Notes under the pieces: model-generated | The model's database searches: none | Seen by the model: only the letters and a program-made list of their open reading frames with translations | Told to the model about the DNA's origin: nothing | NCBI GenBank assembly: GCA_038225855.1 | Contig: JBBRQU010000017.1 | Coordinates: 1 to 64,000 of the forward strand | DNA length: 64,000 bases | Direction: 5' to 3' | Source of the DNA: CAHJXF01 sp038225855 | Lineage (GTDB): Bacteria; Pseudomonadota; Gammaproteobacteria; Burkholderiales; Burkholderiaceae_D | Translations under genes and position numbers: made by a program | Part shown: one piece after another, positions 8,187 through 16,548 of the stretch | Numbering within the stretch: the first letter of the stretch is position 1 | How the letters are laid out: every line of letters starts with the position of its first letter

Positions 8187-8956
8187 TCATCCGCGCAAGC
8201 GCGCCCACAGATAACCGAGCCACTCATGCAGCGTATTCGATGAGCGCCGCAATGCATTGGCATTCGGAATGAACGACAGCACCGTCAACGGGGCGCTCGC
8301 GTAGTAATCGGTCGGCGCGGGAATCACCGGCATGCCTGCCGCAACAAAGAGCGCGCGCGCGCCATGTGCCCGGCATCGGTCACGAGAACCACCGTGCGTA
8401 TGCCCGCGGCCTCGAGCATCGACGCCACCAGGCGCGCGTTGTCCTGCGTGTCGAGCGACTGCGTCTCTCTCCAGCGCACCGGCGTATGAAAATCACGTTC
8501 GAGCACATCGGCCATCAGATCGCCTTCGGCCATCTGTGCGCTCAACGGCCTGCCGCCGCTGACGAGAATCGGCAGCTTGGTGCGCGCAGCCAGACGCGCG
8601 GCGCTGCGCAGGCGAGGCAGCACGATGGCATTGACGGTCTCGCCGCCGTAGTCGAGCGCGCCTTGCTGCAAGCCGCCTCCGAGCACGACGATCGCGGAGT
8701 GCGGCGGCAACGGCACGTCGGGATGCAGCGGCGGGAACGCGTGCTCGCTCGGTGCGGCGATTCCGTTGGCGACGATCGGCAGCGACAGCGCGAACAGCAC
8801 CGCGAAGCCAAGCGCGATCAACGCGAAGCCGAGTCGGCGACGTCCGCGAATCAGCCACAGCCCGATGATGATGCCCAGGAGCGGGCCGGCCGGGATACCC
8901 AGCAAGCCCGACACGACTTTCTTAGTCCAGATGCCGAACTCGGCCAGGTCCGACAT
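8187..8956 (-). pseudogene. DUF218/ElyC-YdcF family membrane protein, frameshifted near the C-terminus
   Basis: The first frame (8956 to 8324) encodes about 210 residues: two hydrophobic segments near residues 15-35 and 42-62, then the DUF218 domain with SAIVVLGGG, ILVSGG, TQDNARLVASML and DAGHMARA. It then hits an early TGA. The rest of the domain continues in another frame, from AGMPVIPAPTDYYASAP to YLWARLRG and a stop at 8187. The break lies at a (GC)6 run at 8351-8362; one GC unit fewer would restore the normal HMARALF...AGMPVIPAPT sequence. DUF218 proteins act in cell-envelope glycan metabolism. Either the gene is broken, it varies by slippage, or the sequence has an indel error. Confidence 0.75.
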
Positions 8957-8976
8957 CGTCGATGAAGCTGCCCGAC

Positions 8977-9396
8977 TTACGCTGCTGCGCTCGGCATCAA
9001 TGCCGCGATTCCCGCGCGCGCGATCTGCGCGTCCTCAGGCGACTTGACGCCCGAGACGCCCACCGCGCCGATGGTGTGTCCATCGATTGTGATCGGCTCA
9101 CCGCCTTCGAGCATGCCTTGCAGCAGCGGCGCCGAGAGAAACGAATAACGGCCGTGGTTGATCACGTCCTCGTACGCCTTGCTGGGCCGTCTGCCGAGCG
9201 CCGCGGTGCGCGCCTTCTCGGGCGCGATCGATGCCGACACCGGCGCGCATCCATCGCGCCGCTGCAGCCACAACAGATGTCCTCCGTCGTCGCAGATCGC
9301 AATGGTGACGGCCCATCCGTTCCTGATCGCCTCGGCCTCGGCTGCGGCTGCGATGGTCTTGACGTCGTCGAGGGTCAGACAGGGACGCGTTTGCAT
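8977..9396 (-). CDS. GlcG/HbpS family (DUF336) protein
   Basis: A 139-residue cytoplasmic protein of the GlcG/HbpS family: LTLDDVKTIAAAAEAEA, then VTIAICDDGGHLLWLQRRDG, ARTAALGRRPS and GVSGVKSPEDAQIA. Members bind small cofactors or haem or accompany catabolic operons; the exact role is unknown. It starts 16 bases after prpE and lies 20 bases before the DUF218 gene, so the three are probably co-transcribed. Context suggests an accessory role in propionate or short-chain acid use, which is an inference. Confidence 0.8.
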   Translation of the reverse strand: MQTRPCLTLDDVKTIAAAAEAEAIRNGWAVTIAICDDGGHLLWLQRRDGCAPVSASIAPEKARTAALGRRPSKAYEDVINHGRYSFLSAPLLQGMLEGGEPITIDGHTIGAVGVSGVKSPEDAQIARAGIAALMPSAAA

Positions 9397-9412
9397 GGGA
9401 GTGATCGAGCGC

Positions 9413-11404
9413 TCAAGTAGAAATGGAGGCAGTTGGAACTGCGGCGGGCGCGATCGCGCTGCGAATCTGATCGAGCGCGGTCGGATCTTCGATGGTGGTC
9501 AGGTCGCCCGGGTCGCGTCCTTCGCACACCGCCTGGATCGCGCGGCGAAGCATCTTGCCCGAGCGCGTCTTCGGCAATGCGGAGACGAAGTGCACGCGCG
9601 CCGGACGCGCGAGCGCACCCAGGCTGCGATCGACCGTCGCCATCACTTCACCTTCGAGCTTGATGCGATCTTGTTGCGTCTCGATCGACGCCGGGTTCCT
9701 GACGACCGCAAACGCGATCGCGACCTGACCCTTCAACGCATCCGCGACGCCGACCACGGCGGTCTCGGCGATCGCTTCGTGCGCGCTGATGCTCTCTTCG
9801 ATTTCGCGCGTGCCCAGGCGATGCCCCGCAACGTTGATCACGTCGTCGGTGCGCCCGAGGATGAAGTAATAGCCGTCGTCGTCTCGAATGCCCCAATCGA
9901 AAGTCGAATAGACGCTCCGGTCTTCGAGCAGCGACCAGTAGGTGTCGATGAATCGCTTGTCATCGCGCCACACCGTCGTCATGCAGCCGGGCGGCAGCGG
10001 CGCTTCGATCACCAGCACGCCTTTTTGATTCGCGCCGATTTCCTGGTTGGTGGTCTCGTCGAGCAGCTTCAACCTGTAGCCGAGCACCGGCTTGCCGGGG
10101 CTGCCGAAACGCGGCTGCATATCGGGGTCGACACCACGTACGACCGCGAGCAGCGGCCAGCCGGTTTCGGTCTGCCAATAATTGTCGAGGATCGGCCTCT
10201 TGATGCCTTCGGAAATCCAGCGCGCGGTCGGCTCGTCGAGCGGCTCGCCTGCGAGAAACAGCGTGTCGAGCGACGAAAGGTCGTGGCGCGTGAGATGCGA
10301 CGGATCCTGCTTCTTCAATACGCGAATCGCGGTGGGCGCGGTGAACATCACGTTGACGCGATGCTTCGCGACGATGCGCCAGAACATTCCCGGATCGGGC
10401 TCGCCATCCATGCCGCGCGTCGGCAGACCTTCGTACATCACCGTCGCCATGCCGCAGATCAAGGGCGCGTACACGATGTAGGAATGCCCGACGACCCAGC
10501 CGATGTCGCTGGCCGCGAAGAAAGTGCGTCGCCCCGAGTGCGCATCGGGCGGCCCGTTGAATGCCGCCGGATCGAAGATGTATTTGATCGAGGCCGCGAG
10601 CGCGACCGCATGGCCGCCGGTGTCGCGCTGCACGCCCTTAGGCGTGCCGGTGGTGCCGCTGGTGTAGAGGATGTAGCAGGGCTCGTTGGACTCGAGCCAT
10701 ACGCAGGGCACCTTCGCATCGAGATGCATGCCGCGCAGAGTCCGCCAATCGACATCGCGAACCTCTACGCGATCCATCTGCGCAAGACCGCGATCGAGCA
10801 GCACGACGTGCGCGGGCTTGTGGCGCGCGAGCCTGATCGCTTCGTCGAGCAGGGGCTTGTACGCGATCACCTTGCCCGAGCGCGAGCCCGCGTCGGCGGA
10901 GAGAATCAGCTTGGGCGTCGCATCGTCGATGCGCGACGCGAGGCTGGACGATGCGAAGCCGCCGAACACCACCGAATGAATCGCTCCGATGCGCGTGCAT
11001 GCGAGCATCGCGAACAAGGCCTCGGGCACCATCGGCATGTAGAGCAGCACGCGATCGCCGCGCTCAACGCCGAGCGACGCCATCATCGCCGCGACGCGAT
11101 TGACCTCGGCGTGCAGGTCGCGATAGCTGTAGATCGTTTCGGTATGGGTCTCGGAGGAGACGTAGATCAGCGCAGTCTGGTCGCCGCGCGTGTCGAGGTG
11201 ACGATCGAGCGCGTTGTGGCAGATGTTGGTCGTGCCGTCGACGAACCATCTCAACAGCGGCGCGCGGCTATCGTCGAGCACGCGCGTGAACGGCGTCTGC
11301 CATTCGATTGCGCCGGCCTCGTTGCCCCAGAAGGATTCAGGATCTTCGATGCTGTGCCGATAGGTGTCGGCATAGCGATCGACTGCGCGTGTCTCCTCGG
11401 CCAT
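9413..11404 (-). CDS. prpE: Propionate--CoA ligase
   Basis: A 663-residue acyl-CoA synthetase of the acetyl-CoA synthetase type, making propionyl-CoA from propionate, ATP and CoA. The N-terminus YRHSIEDPESFWGNEAGAIE is typical of PrpE. The P-loop-like motif is YILYTSGTTGTPKGVQRD, with YWQTETGWPL in the centre and the C-terminal GRTDDVINVAGHRLGTREIE. The acetylatable lysine motif is KTRSGKMLRR. The full length is standard. The gene leads a likely operon with the GlcG-like and DUF218 genes. No prpBCD genes are in the window. Confidence 0.9.
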   Translation of the reverse strand: MAEETRAVDRYADTYRHSIEDPESFWGNEAGAIEWQTPFTRVLDDSRAPLLRWFVDGTTNICHNALDRHLDTRGDQTALIYVSSETHTETIYSYRDLHAEVNRVAAMMASLGVERGDRVLLYMPMVPEALFAMLACTRIGAIHSVVFGGFASSSLASRIDDATPKLILSADAGSRSGKVIAYKPLLDEAIRLARHKPAHVVLLDRGLAQMDRVEVRDVDWRTLRGMHLDAKVPCVWLESNEPCYILYTSGTTGTPKGVQRDTGGHAVALAASIKYIFDPAAFNGPPDAHSGRRTFFAASDIGWVVGHSYIVYAPLICGMATVMYEGLPTRGMDGEPDPGMFWRIVAKHRVNVMFTAPTAIRVLKKQDPSHLTRHDLSSLDTLFLAGEPLDEPTARWISEGIKRPILDNYWQTETGWPLLAVVRGVDPDMQPRFGSPGKPVLGYRLKLLDETTNQEIGANQKGVLVIEAPLPPGCMTTVWRDDKRFIDTYWSLLEDRSVYSTFDWGIRDDDGYYFILGRTDDVINVAGHRLGTREIEESISAHEAIAETAVVGVADALKGQVAIAFAVVRNPASIETQQDRIKLEGEVMATVDRSLGALARPARVHFVSALPKTRSGKMLRRAIQAVCEGRDPGDLTTIEDPTALDQIRSAIAPAAVPTASIST

Positions 11405-11499
11405 GGTGCTCTCTTCGGATGCTGGGGGTCGGGCCGTAGCTTACACAATAGCGGTGCATTCTTTTGACAGGCGCTTGCTCGATCGACTACATTCGCTCG

Positions 11500-12132
11500 A
11501 TGCCCATGACCCGAGCCGCCATTGCATTGCTGATCGCCTCGCTCGCATTGTGTTTCGCACCGCGCTGTTTCGCGAACGATGTCGACCCGTATGCCGACAT
11601 CAACGCACCGGTCTCTACCGCGCCTGTCTCATCGACCGGCAACATCTTCAGCAGGTGGTTCGGCTCGAAGGGACCGAAGGCGGTCGACAGCGGTGCGCAG
11701 GTTTTCGAAACCGCGCCTGCAGTGGAAACTCCGGCAGCACCGCCCGGCCCCGCACAACGCGCCAGCGATCTGGTGGTGAACGCGTTGGGACTGCTCGGCA
11801 TCAGTTATCGACGCGGCGGCAACACGCCGCAATCGGGATTCGATTGCAGCGGCATGGTCCGTTATGTGTTCCAGAACGCGCTCGGCCTCGACCTCCCGCG
11901 TCGCGCCGTAGAAATCAGCCGCGTGGGCACGCGCATCGATCGCAACGAACTTAAGCCGGGCGACCTGGTGTTCTACAACACCTTGAAGAAGACTTTCTCG
12001 CACGTGGGCATCTACCTTGGCGACAACCGTTTCATTCACGCGCCTGCAAGCGGCGGCGCAGTGCGTGTCGAAGACATGGCCCAGTCGTATTGGGCAAGCC
12101 GCTTCAACGGCGCACGTCGCGTTGCCGATTGA
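11500..12132 (+). CDS. NlpC/P60 family secreted peptidase
   Basis: A cell-wall peptidase of about 210 residues. It has an N-terminal signal peptide (MPMTRAAIALLIASLALCF, cleavage near CFA) and a Pro/Ala linker. The NlpC/P60 domain begins near residue 85, with the catalytic Cys in GFDCSGMVRYVF, the His in FSHVGIYLG and a third polar residue in FIHAP. Such enzymes cut peptide stems of peptidoglycan, usually D-glutamyl-diaminopimelate bonds. A start at 11500 is chosen for the signal peptide; 11506 is equally possible. The gene precedes tRNA-Ser and is transcribed the same way. Confidence 0.88.
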   Translation: MPMTRAAIALLIASLALCFAPRCFANDVDPYADINAPVSTAPVSSTGNIFSRWFGSKGPKAVDSGAQVFETAPAVETPAAPPGPAQRASDLVVNALGLLGISYRRGGNTPQSGFDCSGMVRYVFQNALGLDLPRRAVEISRVGTRIDRNELKPGDLVFYNTLKKTFSHVGIYLGDNRFIHAPASGGAVRVEDMAQSYWASRFNGARRVAD

Positions 12133-12207
12133 TGAGCGCTGCGCAATTGCGCGACCCGAGCGCTCTGCTAGAATCGCGCCTCTTTCGCACCACGCCGAAA
12201 GGCACAC

Positions 12208-12297
<90 letters not shown>

Positions 12298-12367
12298 AAT
12301 CGTCTAACTAATTGAAATATAAAGATTTTTAGACGAAGCAAGATCGAGACTGGTAGCACTTTGGTAG

Positions 12368-12613
12368 AAAAAAGTACTCAAACTGCCAGTTTATCTGCGT
12401 GGTAGCTCCTACTACCTACACCTGCGAGTGCAAGGCAAGCAGGTCGAAAAGTCATTGCAGACAGGCGATAGAAAAACTGCGACTCTTCGTGCAGTTGGCT
12501 ATCTCACTGAACTTCTTCCTATGACCATCCTCAAATTTGAAATCGATATTCAGCGCGGCGTCTTCAAGTCGGACGGCGAAGATGACCATAGAACGCCTTT
12601 AGATTCCGTGTGA
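12368..12613 (+). pseudogene. Tyrosine recombinase (phage/island integrase) N-terminal remnant
   Basis: Starting 70 bases after tRNA-Ser, an open stretch after an in-frame TAG encodes LKLPVYLRGSSYYLHLRVQG, then KQVEKSLQTGDRKTATLRAVG. This resembles the N-terminal part of site-specific integrases of the DUF6538 type ('YLYRRGSVYYFRRRVP...SLRTGDRREA'). No start codon is available before GTG 12428, and the frame ends after about 80 residues without any catalytic domain. The local sequence is AT-richer than the flanks. I infer a truncated integrase left by an element once inserted at the tRNA. Confidence 0.6.
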
Positions 12614-12812
12614 AGGTGGAATGAAAGGTTTTGCTTCCGTCAAACAGATTAATGCCGATTTTAATTAGCGACGCAGCTCCGATAATTCCAAGCCAGAGCA
12701 TTGCAGTTTGGGGCAGTCTGTTTTTAACAAATGGCTCAAATTCGTGAAAATGATCTGACTTGTGTTGCCATGAGGCTATTCCCTTTTCTATTCTTATAGT
12801 CCAAGCAATATT
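12564..12812 (-). pseudogene. Possible remnant of a small membrane protein
   Basis: An 82-codon open stretch downstream of the mazF-like gene with no usable start codon at its 5' end. Its centre reads FVKNRLPQTAMLWLGIIGAA, followed by SLIKIGINLF, a plausible membrane segment. It then ends FYGHLRRPT, overlapping the integrase remnant on the other strand. The amino-acid composition looks protein-like and unlike a random frame. I do not recognise a family. It may be the 3' end of a gene lost with the rest of the island. Confidence 0.3.
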
Positions 12813-13157
12813 TTAATTGCCTGCTCAACCCTCTTCATGTGATTTGTTCCTACCTTCGCAACTGGCCTTGTTCCCAGAAAGCGTCTGTTGGAAATCGCAC
12901 GGATTTGGTCAATGAGGAGATCGGTGTCCTTGCCCGTTTGATCGCCTATGGGAACGCGAAGGGGAAATCCATCCCCGTCCTTGTCGCGATAGGTTATCTG
13001 TTGTTCCCGGAATGATGATAGTCGTCGAATGCCCCGCATCGTTGAGGACATCGGTCTGGATAACCAAGGCTGGTCTTTCGCGTTTTCCAGGTTCTTCCTT
13101 GTGTGCTTGGGGTTCGAAGTCGACCAGCCATATCTCCCCACGATGGACCTTAGGCAA
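12794..13157 (-). pseudogene. MazF/PemK-family toxin, frameshifted
   Basis: The first frame starts MPKVHRGEIWLVDFEP, continues RPALVIQTDVLN and STTIIIP, and matches MazF/PemK endoribonuclease toxins up to about residue 52. The remaining conserved part is in another frame: FPLRVPIGDQTGKDTDLLID, then QIRAISNRRFLG and VEQAIKILLGL, ending at 12794. The switch falls near 12995-13015. Joined, the two halves give a toxin of normal length (about 120 residues). As written the toxin would be truncated and inactive, unless the indel is a sequencing error. The 5' end overlaps the antitoxin gene by 8 bases. Confidence 0.72.
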
Positions 13158-13383
13158 GGCCGTCGCCTGTAGAAGAGTCCATATCTTCGTTGGCGACTAG
13201 GCTGCTTGCAGATAGTTGCTTGGAGACGAATTGAATCCGTGCCGCAAGCGTTCGTTGGTTTTTTTCCTTGACCGCCTGCTCCAGGTAGGCGGTCTTCGTG
13301 AACCCAGCGAACTTCGCATAGGCGTACGTTTCCTCGGCCAGGCTGGGTTCGGTCCTAAAGGATAGTGTTGCAGTCTTGCTCAT
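13150..13383 (-). CDS. Ribbon-helix-helix antitoxin partner of the MazF-like gene
   Basis: A 77-residue protein starting MSKTATLSFRTEPSLAEETY, with a ribbon-helix-helix-like beginning (TATLSFRTEP strand, then two helices) and a charged, Ser-rich tail. Such proteins repress their own operon and neutralise the downstream toxin. The overlap of 8 bases with the mazF-like gene supports a toxin-antitoxin pair. The start at 13383 is preferred over an ATG four codons earlier because family sequences begin there; the difference is minor. With the toxin frameshifted, the antitoxin may be an orphan. Confidence 0.65.
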   Translation of the reverse strand: MSKTATLSFRTEPSLAEETYAYAKFAGFTKTAYLEQAVKEKNQRTLAARIQFVSKQLSASSLVANEDMDSSTGDGLA

Positions 13384-13471
13384 ATACGCCTTCACAAATG
13401 TGGCATCTATGTATTGCGGATTTGTGTGTACGTAAAGGCCGCGCTATGAACCCTTGGGCACGAGGATCGCA

Positions 13472-14500
13472 TCACGCACGCACCAGCAGCTTCCCGAGAT
13501 TCGCGCCTTGCGACAGACTCCCCAGGGCCTCGGGCAATTGTTCGAAGCCTTCGACGATCGTCTCGTGCAGCACGACTTCACCCGCCTTCACCCATGGCGC
13601 AACGATGCGCCGCATCTCGTCCATGCGTGGGGTGTAGTCGCGCGCGAGGATGCCCTGGATGCTCGCACGTTGATAGAGCATGTGCGCGAGCAGCCGCGGA
13701 CCTTGCGGTGGCACGTCGAGTCCGCCGTCGTATTGACTGATCTGGCCGCAGATGACGACCCGCGCACGACGTGCGATCTGCGCGATGACGACATCGGTGA
13801 TGTCGCCGCCGACATTGTCGAAATAGACATCGACTCCGCGCGGACAGGCGATGCGCACGGCAGCGGTGAGCGCGGTCACATCGCGATGCGCCTTGTAGTC
13901 GATGGCTGCGTGCGCGCCGAGTCGTTCGATGAGATATCGGCACTTGGCCTCGCCACCGGCGATGCCGACCACGCGGCAACCCGCCTTGAGACCGAACTGC
14001 ACGACCAGCGAGCCGACCGCGCCCGCTGCGCCCGACACCACCAGCGTTTCGCCCGGCTTGGGCTTGCCCGCTTCCATCAAGCCGAACCACGCGGTGCGAC
14101 CCGGCATGCCGAGCACGCCGAGCGCGGTCGTCACCGGCGCTTCATCGGGATCGAGACGCGTGAGCGCATCGCCATGCGCGACCGCGCTGGTCTGCCAGCC
14201 GGTGTAGCCCGCGACCCAGTCCCCGATTGCAAATCGCGCGTCGCGGCTGCGGATCACTTGCCCCACGACGCCGCCGCGCTGCGCGATGCCCAGCGGGTGC
14301 GGCACATCGTAGGTATCGCGCTCGGCTTGCTGGATGCGCATGTAGGGATCGACGCTGAACCATCGCGCTTCGAGCATCACTTCGCCTTGCGCAATGTCCG
14401 CAGGCAGTGAGGTCGTGACGAGGTCGTAGTGCTCGCGTCCCACGCGGCCGGCGGGACGGCGCGCGTAGATCCATTGTCGGGTTTCGATGAGGGCGGTCAT
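13472..14500 (-). CDS. NADP-dependent medium-chain oxidoreductase (zinc-free, CurA/leukotriene B4 12-hydroxydehydrogenase type)
   Basis: A 342-residue enzyme of the MDR superfamily without zinc ligands. Visible marks: WFSVDPYMR, the Rossmann motif VSGAAGAVGSLVVQFGLKAG, VDVYFDNVGGDI and the adjacent GQISQYD. Family members reduce the double bond of alpha,beta-unsaturated ketones or aldehydes with NADPH. The substrate is unknown. It is a single gene on the minus strand, next to the tRNA-Ser island scar, and divergent from a small membrane-protein gene. Confidence 0.87.
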   Translation of the reverse strand: MTALIETRQWIYARRPAGRVGREHYDLVTTSLPADIAQGEVMLEARWFSVDPYMRIQQAERDTYDVPHPLGIAQRGGVVGQVIRSRDARFAIGDWVAGYTGWQTSAVAHGDALTRLDPDEAPVTTALGVLGMPGRTAWFGLMEAGKPKPGETLVVSGAAGAVGSLVVQFGLKAGCRVVGIAGGEAKCRYLIERLGAHAAIDYKAHRDVTALTAAVRIACPRGVDVYFDNVGGDITDVVIAQIARRARVVICGQISQYDGGLDVPPQGPRLLAHMLYQRASIQGILARDYTPRMDEMRRIVAPWVKAGEVVLHETIVEGFEQLPEALGSLSQGANLGKLLVRA

Positions 14501-14615
14501 GGTGATGTCGATGGTGAGGTCGGTGCGCGTGAACGCGAGAGTCGAATCGCGGCTCGCATATCATGTCGAACATCGTACCGCGCGCAATTTCGTCCAGCCA
14601 GAACGTCCTCCCCGC

Positions 14616-14753
14616 ATGACCCCTTCTTCCGAAGATCGAGACCAACGCGAACCCGGCGGCCCCTACTTCGGGCGCCTATTGATCGTGCTGTTTCTCGCAG
14701 TCGCGTTCTGCGCGTTGCTGACCTGGGCGCTCAGTAGCTACTATGAGAATTGA
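14616..14753 (+). CDS. Small single-span membrane protein
   Basis: A 45-residue product with a charged N-terminus (MTPSSEDRDQREPGGPYFG) and one clear transmembrane segment (LLIVLFLAVAFCALLTWAL), ending SSYYEN. It lies 19 bases before the aldolase gene on the same strand, so it could be the first gene of that unit. The length and pattern resemble small inner-membrane proteins, but I do not recognise a family. No strong ribosome-binding site was seen. Confidence 0.45.
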   Translation: MTPSSEDRDQREPGGPYFGRLLIVLFLAVAFCALLTWALSSYYEN

Positions 14754-14772
14754 TGTCATTTCCGGGATCACG

Positions 14773-15555
14773 ATGCCCATCAACGCATTCAGGCAATCGC
14801 TCGCCAGGGGCGAACCGCAGATCGGCCTGTGGCTTGCGCTCGCCAACAGCTACACCGCGGAGATCGCGGCGACCGCGGGCTTCGACTGGTTGTTGATCGA
14901 CGGCGAGCATGCGCCCAACGACGTGCGAAGCATCCTCGGTCAACTGCAAGCGCTTGCCGCCTATTCGTCCCATGCGGTAGTGAGACCGGTCGATGCGAAC
15001 GTCGCACTGATCAAGCAGTTGCTCGACGTGGGCGCGCAGTCCTTGCTCGTGCCGATGATCGAAACCGCCGATCAAGCGCGCAGCGTGGTCGCAGCCACGC
15101 GTTATCCGCCGCAGGGCGTGCGCGGCGTCGGCTCGGCGATCGCGCGCGTATCACGATGGAACCAGCACGCGAACTACCTGCACGAGGCCGACGACCACAT
15201 CTGCGTGCTGCTGCAGGTCGAGTCGCAACGCGGCATCGACAACCTCGACGAGATCGCGGCGGTCGATGGCGTCGACGGCGTCTTCTTCGGCCCCGCCGAT
15301 CTCTCGGCATCGATGGGGCATCGCGGCAACCCCGGCGCCCCCGAAGTGCAGCACGCGATCGAGACCGGCATCGCGCGTGTGCGTGGGGCCGGAAAGGCGC
15401 CCGGCATTCTCGCGACCGACGCGAAACTCGCGCGCCGCTATCTCGAACTCGGCGCGTTGTTCGTTGCCGTCGGTGTCGATGCGCTCCTGCTGGCGCACGC
15501 GACTCGCGAACTCGCGGCGTCGTTCAAGACCAACGATCGCGCGCTCACGCAGTGA
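14773..15555 (+). CDS. HpcH/HpaI-type aldolase (4-hydroxy-2-oxoheptanedioate aldolase-like)
   Basis: A 260-residue class II pyruvate aldolase. The family marks are GLWLALANSYTAEIAATAGF, DWLLIDGEHAPND, LVPMIETADQA, QVESQRGIDNLDEIAAVDG and VFFGPADLSASMG. The metal-binding Glu and Asp lie in the 'QVES' and 'GPADLS' parts. HpaI enzymes cleave 2-oxo-4-hydroxy acids to pyruvate and an aldehyde; no homoprotocatechuate pathway genes are nearby, so the natural substrate is open. The start at 14773 (MPINAFRQSL) fits the family; an ATG ten codons upstream also exists. Confidence 0.88.
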   Translation: MPINAFRQSLARGEPQIGLWLALANSYTAEIAATAGFDWLLIDGEHAPNDVRSILGQLQALAAYSSHAVVRPVDANVALIKQLLDVGAQSLLVPMIETADQARSVVAATRYPPQGVRGVGSAIARVSRWNQHANYLHEADDHICVLLQVESQRGIDNLDEIAAVDGVDGVFFGPADLSASMGHRGNPGAPEVQHAIETGIARVRGAGKAPGILATDAKLARRYLELGALFVAVGVDALLLAHATRELAASFKTNDRALTQ

Positions 15556-15565
15556 TGCAGTTCAA

Positions 15566-16483
15566 TCACGCGGCGTCTTCGGTGCGCGCGGCGATGCGCT
15601 TGGCGAGCGTCGCGCGGGTCACGCGGGAGTTGGGTTCTCGCCCTAGCCTTTCGCTGATCCATTGGGACACGTCGACCAACGCTTCGAGATCGATGCCGGT
15701 GTCGGCGCCCAGTCCCTGCAGCAGATAGACCACGTCTTCGGTCGCTACATTGCCAGTCGCGCCTTTGGCGTATGGACAGCCGCCGAGTCCGGAGATCGAG
15801 CTGTCGAAGGTGCGAACTCCGAATCGCCACGACGCATCGATGTTCGCGATCGCCATGCCGTACGTGTCGTGATAGTGGCCCGCGAGTTGCGCGACCGGCA
15901 CGCGCTTTGCGACGGCTTCCAGCATGCGTTCGACCGAAGCCGGCGTGCCGACGCCGATGGTGTCGCCGAGCGAGACTTCATAAACGCCGCGTTCGACCAA
16001 CGCCGTCGCGACATCGGCTGCGGCGTGCGGTGCGATCGGTCCTTCGTAGGGACACGCGATCACGCACGAGACATAGCCGCGCACCTTGATGCCCTTCGCA
16101 AACGCTGCGGCGAACACCGGCTCGAAACGCGCGATCGATTCGGCGATCGAGCAGTTGATGTTCTTCCGTGAAAAACTTTCGGACGCGGCGGCAAACACCG
16201 CGACCTCGGTCGCCCCCGCGTCGGCAGCCGCTTCGAAGCCCTGGAGATTGGGCGTAAGCACCGGGTAGCTCACGCCGGGCCGCCTCACGAGCCGCCGCAT
16301 GATCGCGTCGTGATCGGCCATCTGCGGGATCCACCGCGGCGAGACGAACGACGCGGCCTCGATGGCGGTCACTCCCGCCGCGCCAAGACGATCGATCAGC
16401 TCGAGCTTGGTCTCGGTAGTGACGGTCTGCTTCTCGTTCTGCAAGCCGTCGCGCGGGCCGACCTCGACGATGCGAGCCTTCAT
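15566..16483 (-). CDS. mvaB: Hydroxymethylglutaryl-CoA lyase
   Basis: A 305-residue enzyme that splits HMG-CoA into acetyl-CoA and acetoacetate, the last step of leucine degradation (often called LiuE). The N-terminal IVEVGPRDGLQNEKQ, the central SLGDTIGVGTP and C-terminal FDSSISGLGGCPYAKGATGN carry the active-site Asp, His/Cys and metal ligands of the DRE-TIM family. It lies 65 bases after the methylcrotonyl-CoA carboxylase alpha gene in the same direction. ATG 16483 is preferred because family proteins start with KARIVEVGPRDG; 16498 is possible. Confidence 0.93.
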   Translation of the reverse strand: MKARIVEVGPRDGLQNEKQTVTTETKLELIDRLGAAGVTAIEAASFVSPRWIPQMADHDAIMRRLVRRPGVSYPVLTPNLQGFEAAADAGATEVAVFAAASESFSRKNINCSIAESIARFEPVFAAAFAKGIKVRGYVSCVIACPYEGPIAPHAAADVATALVERGVYEVSLGDTIGVGTPASVERMLEAVAKRVPVAQLAGHYHDTYGMAIANIDASWRFGVRTFDSSISGLGGCPYAKGATGNVATEDVVYLLQGLGADTGIDLEALVDVSQWISERLGREPNSRVTRATLAKRIAARTEDAA

Positions 16484-16548
16484 GTTTGAAGTGTTCATGC
16501 GTGAAATGTTGAAGCCTCAAGTATTCAGGCGAGTGTTCAATCGAATCT

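Noticed and set aside
9158..11467. A long plus-strand frame antisense to prpE
   Set aside because: Its composition (Arg/His/Asp-rich, no hydrophobic core) is typical of antisense frames in high-GC DNA.
12298..13400. A second copy of the tRNA-Ser 3' end marking the far attachment site
   Set aside because: No direct repeat of the tRNA 3' end was found in the AT-rich scar or just beyond it.
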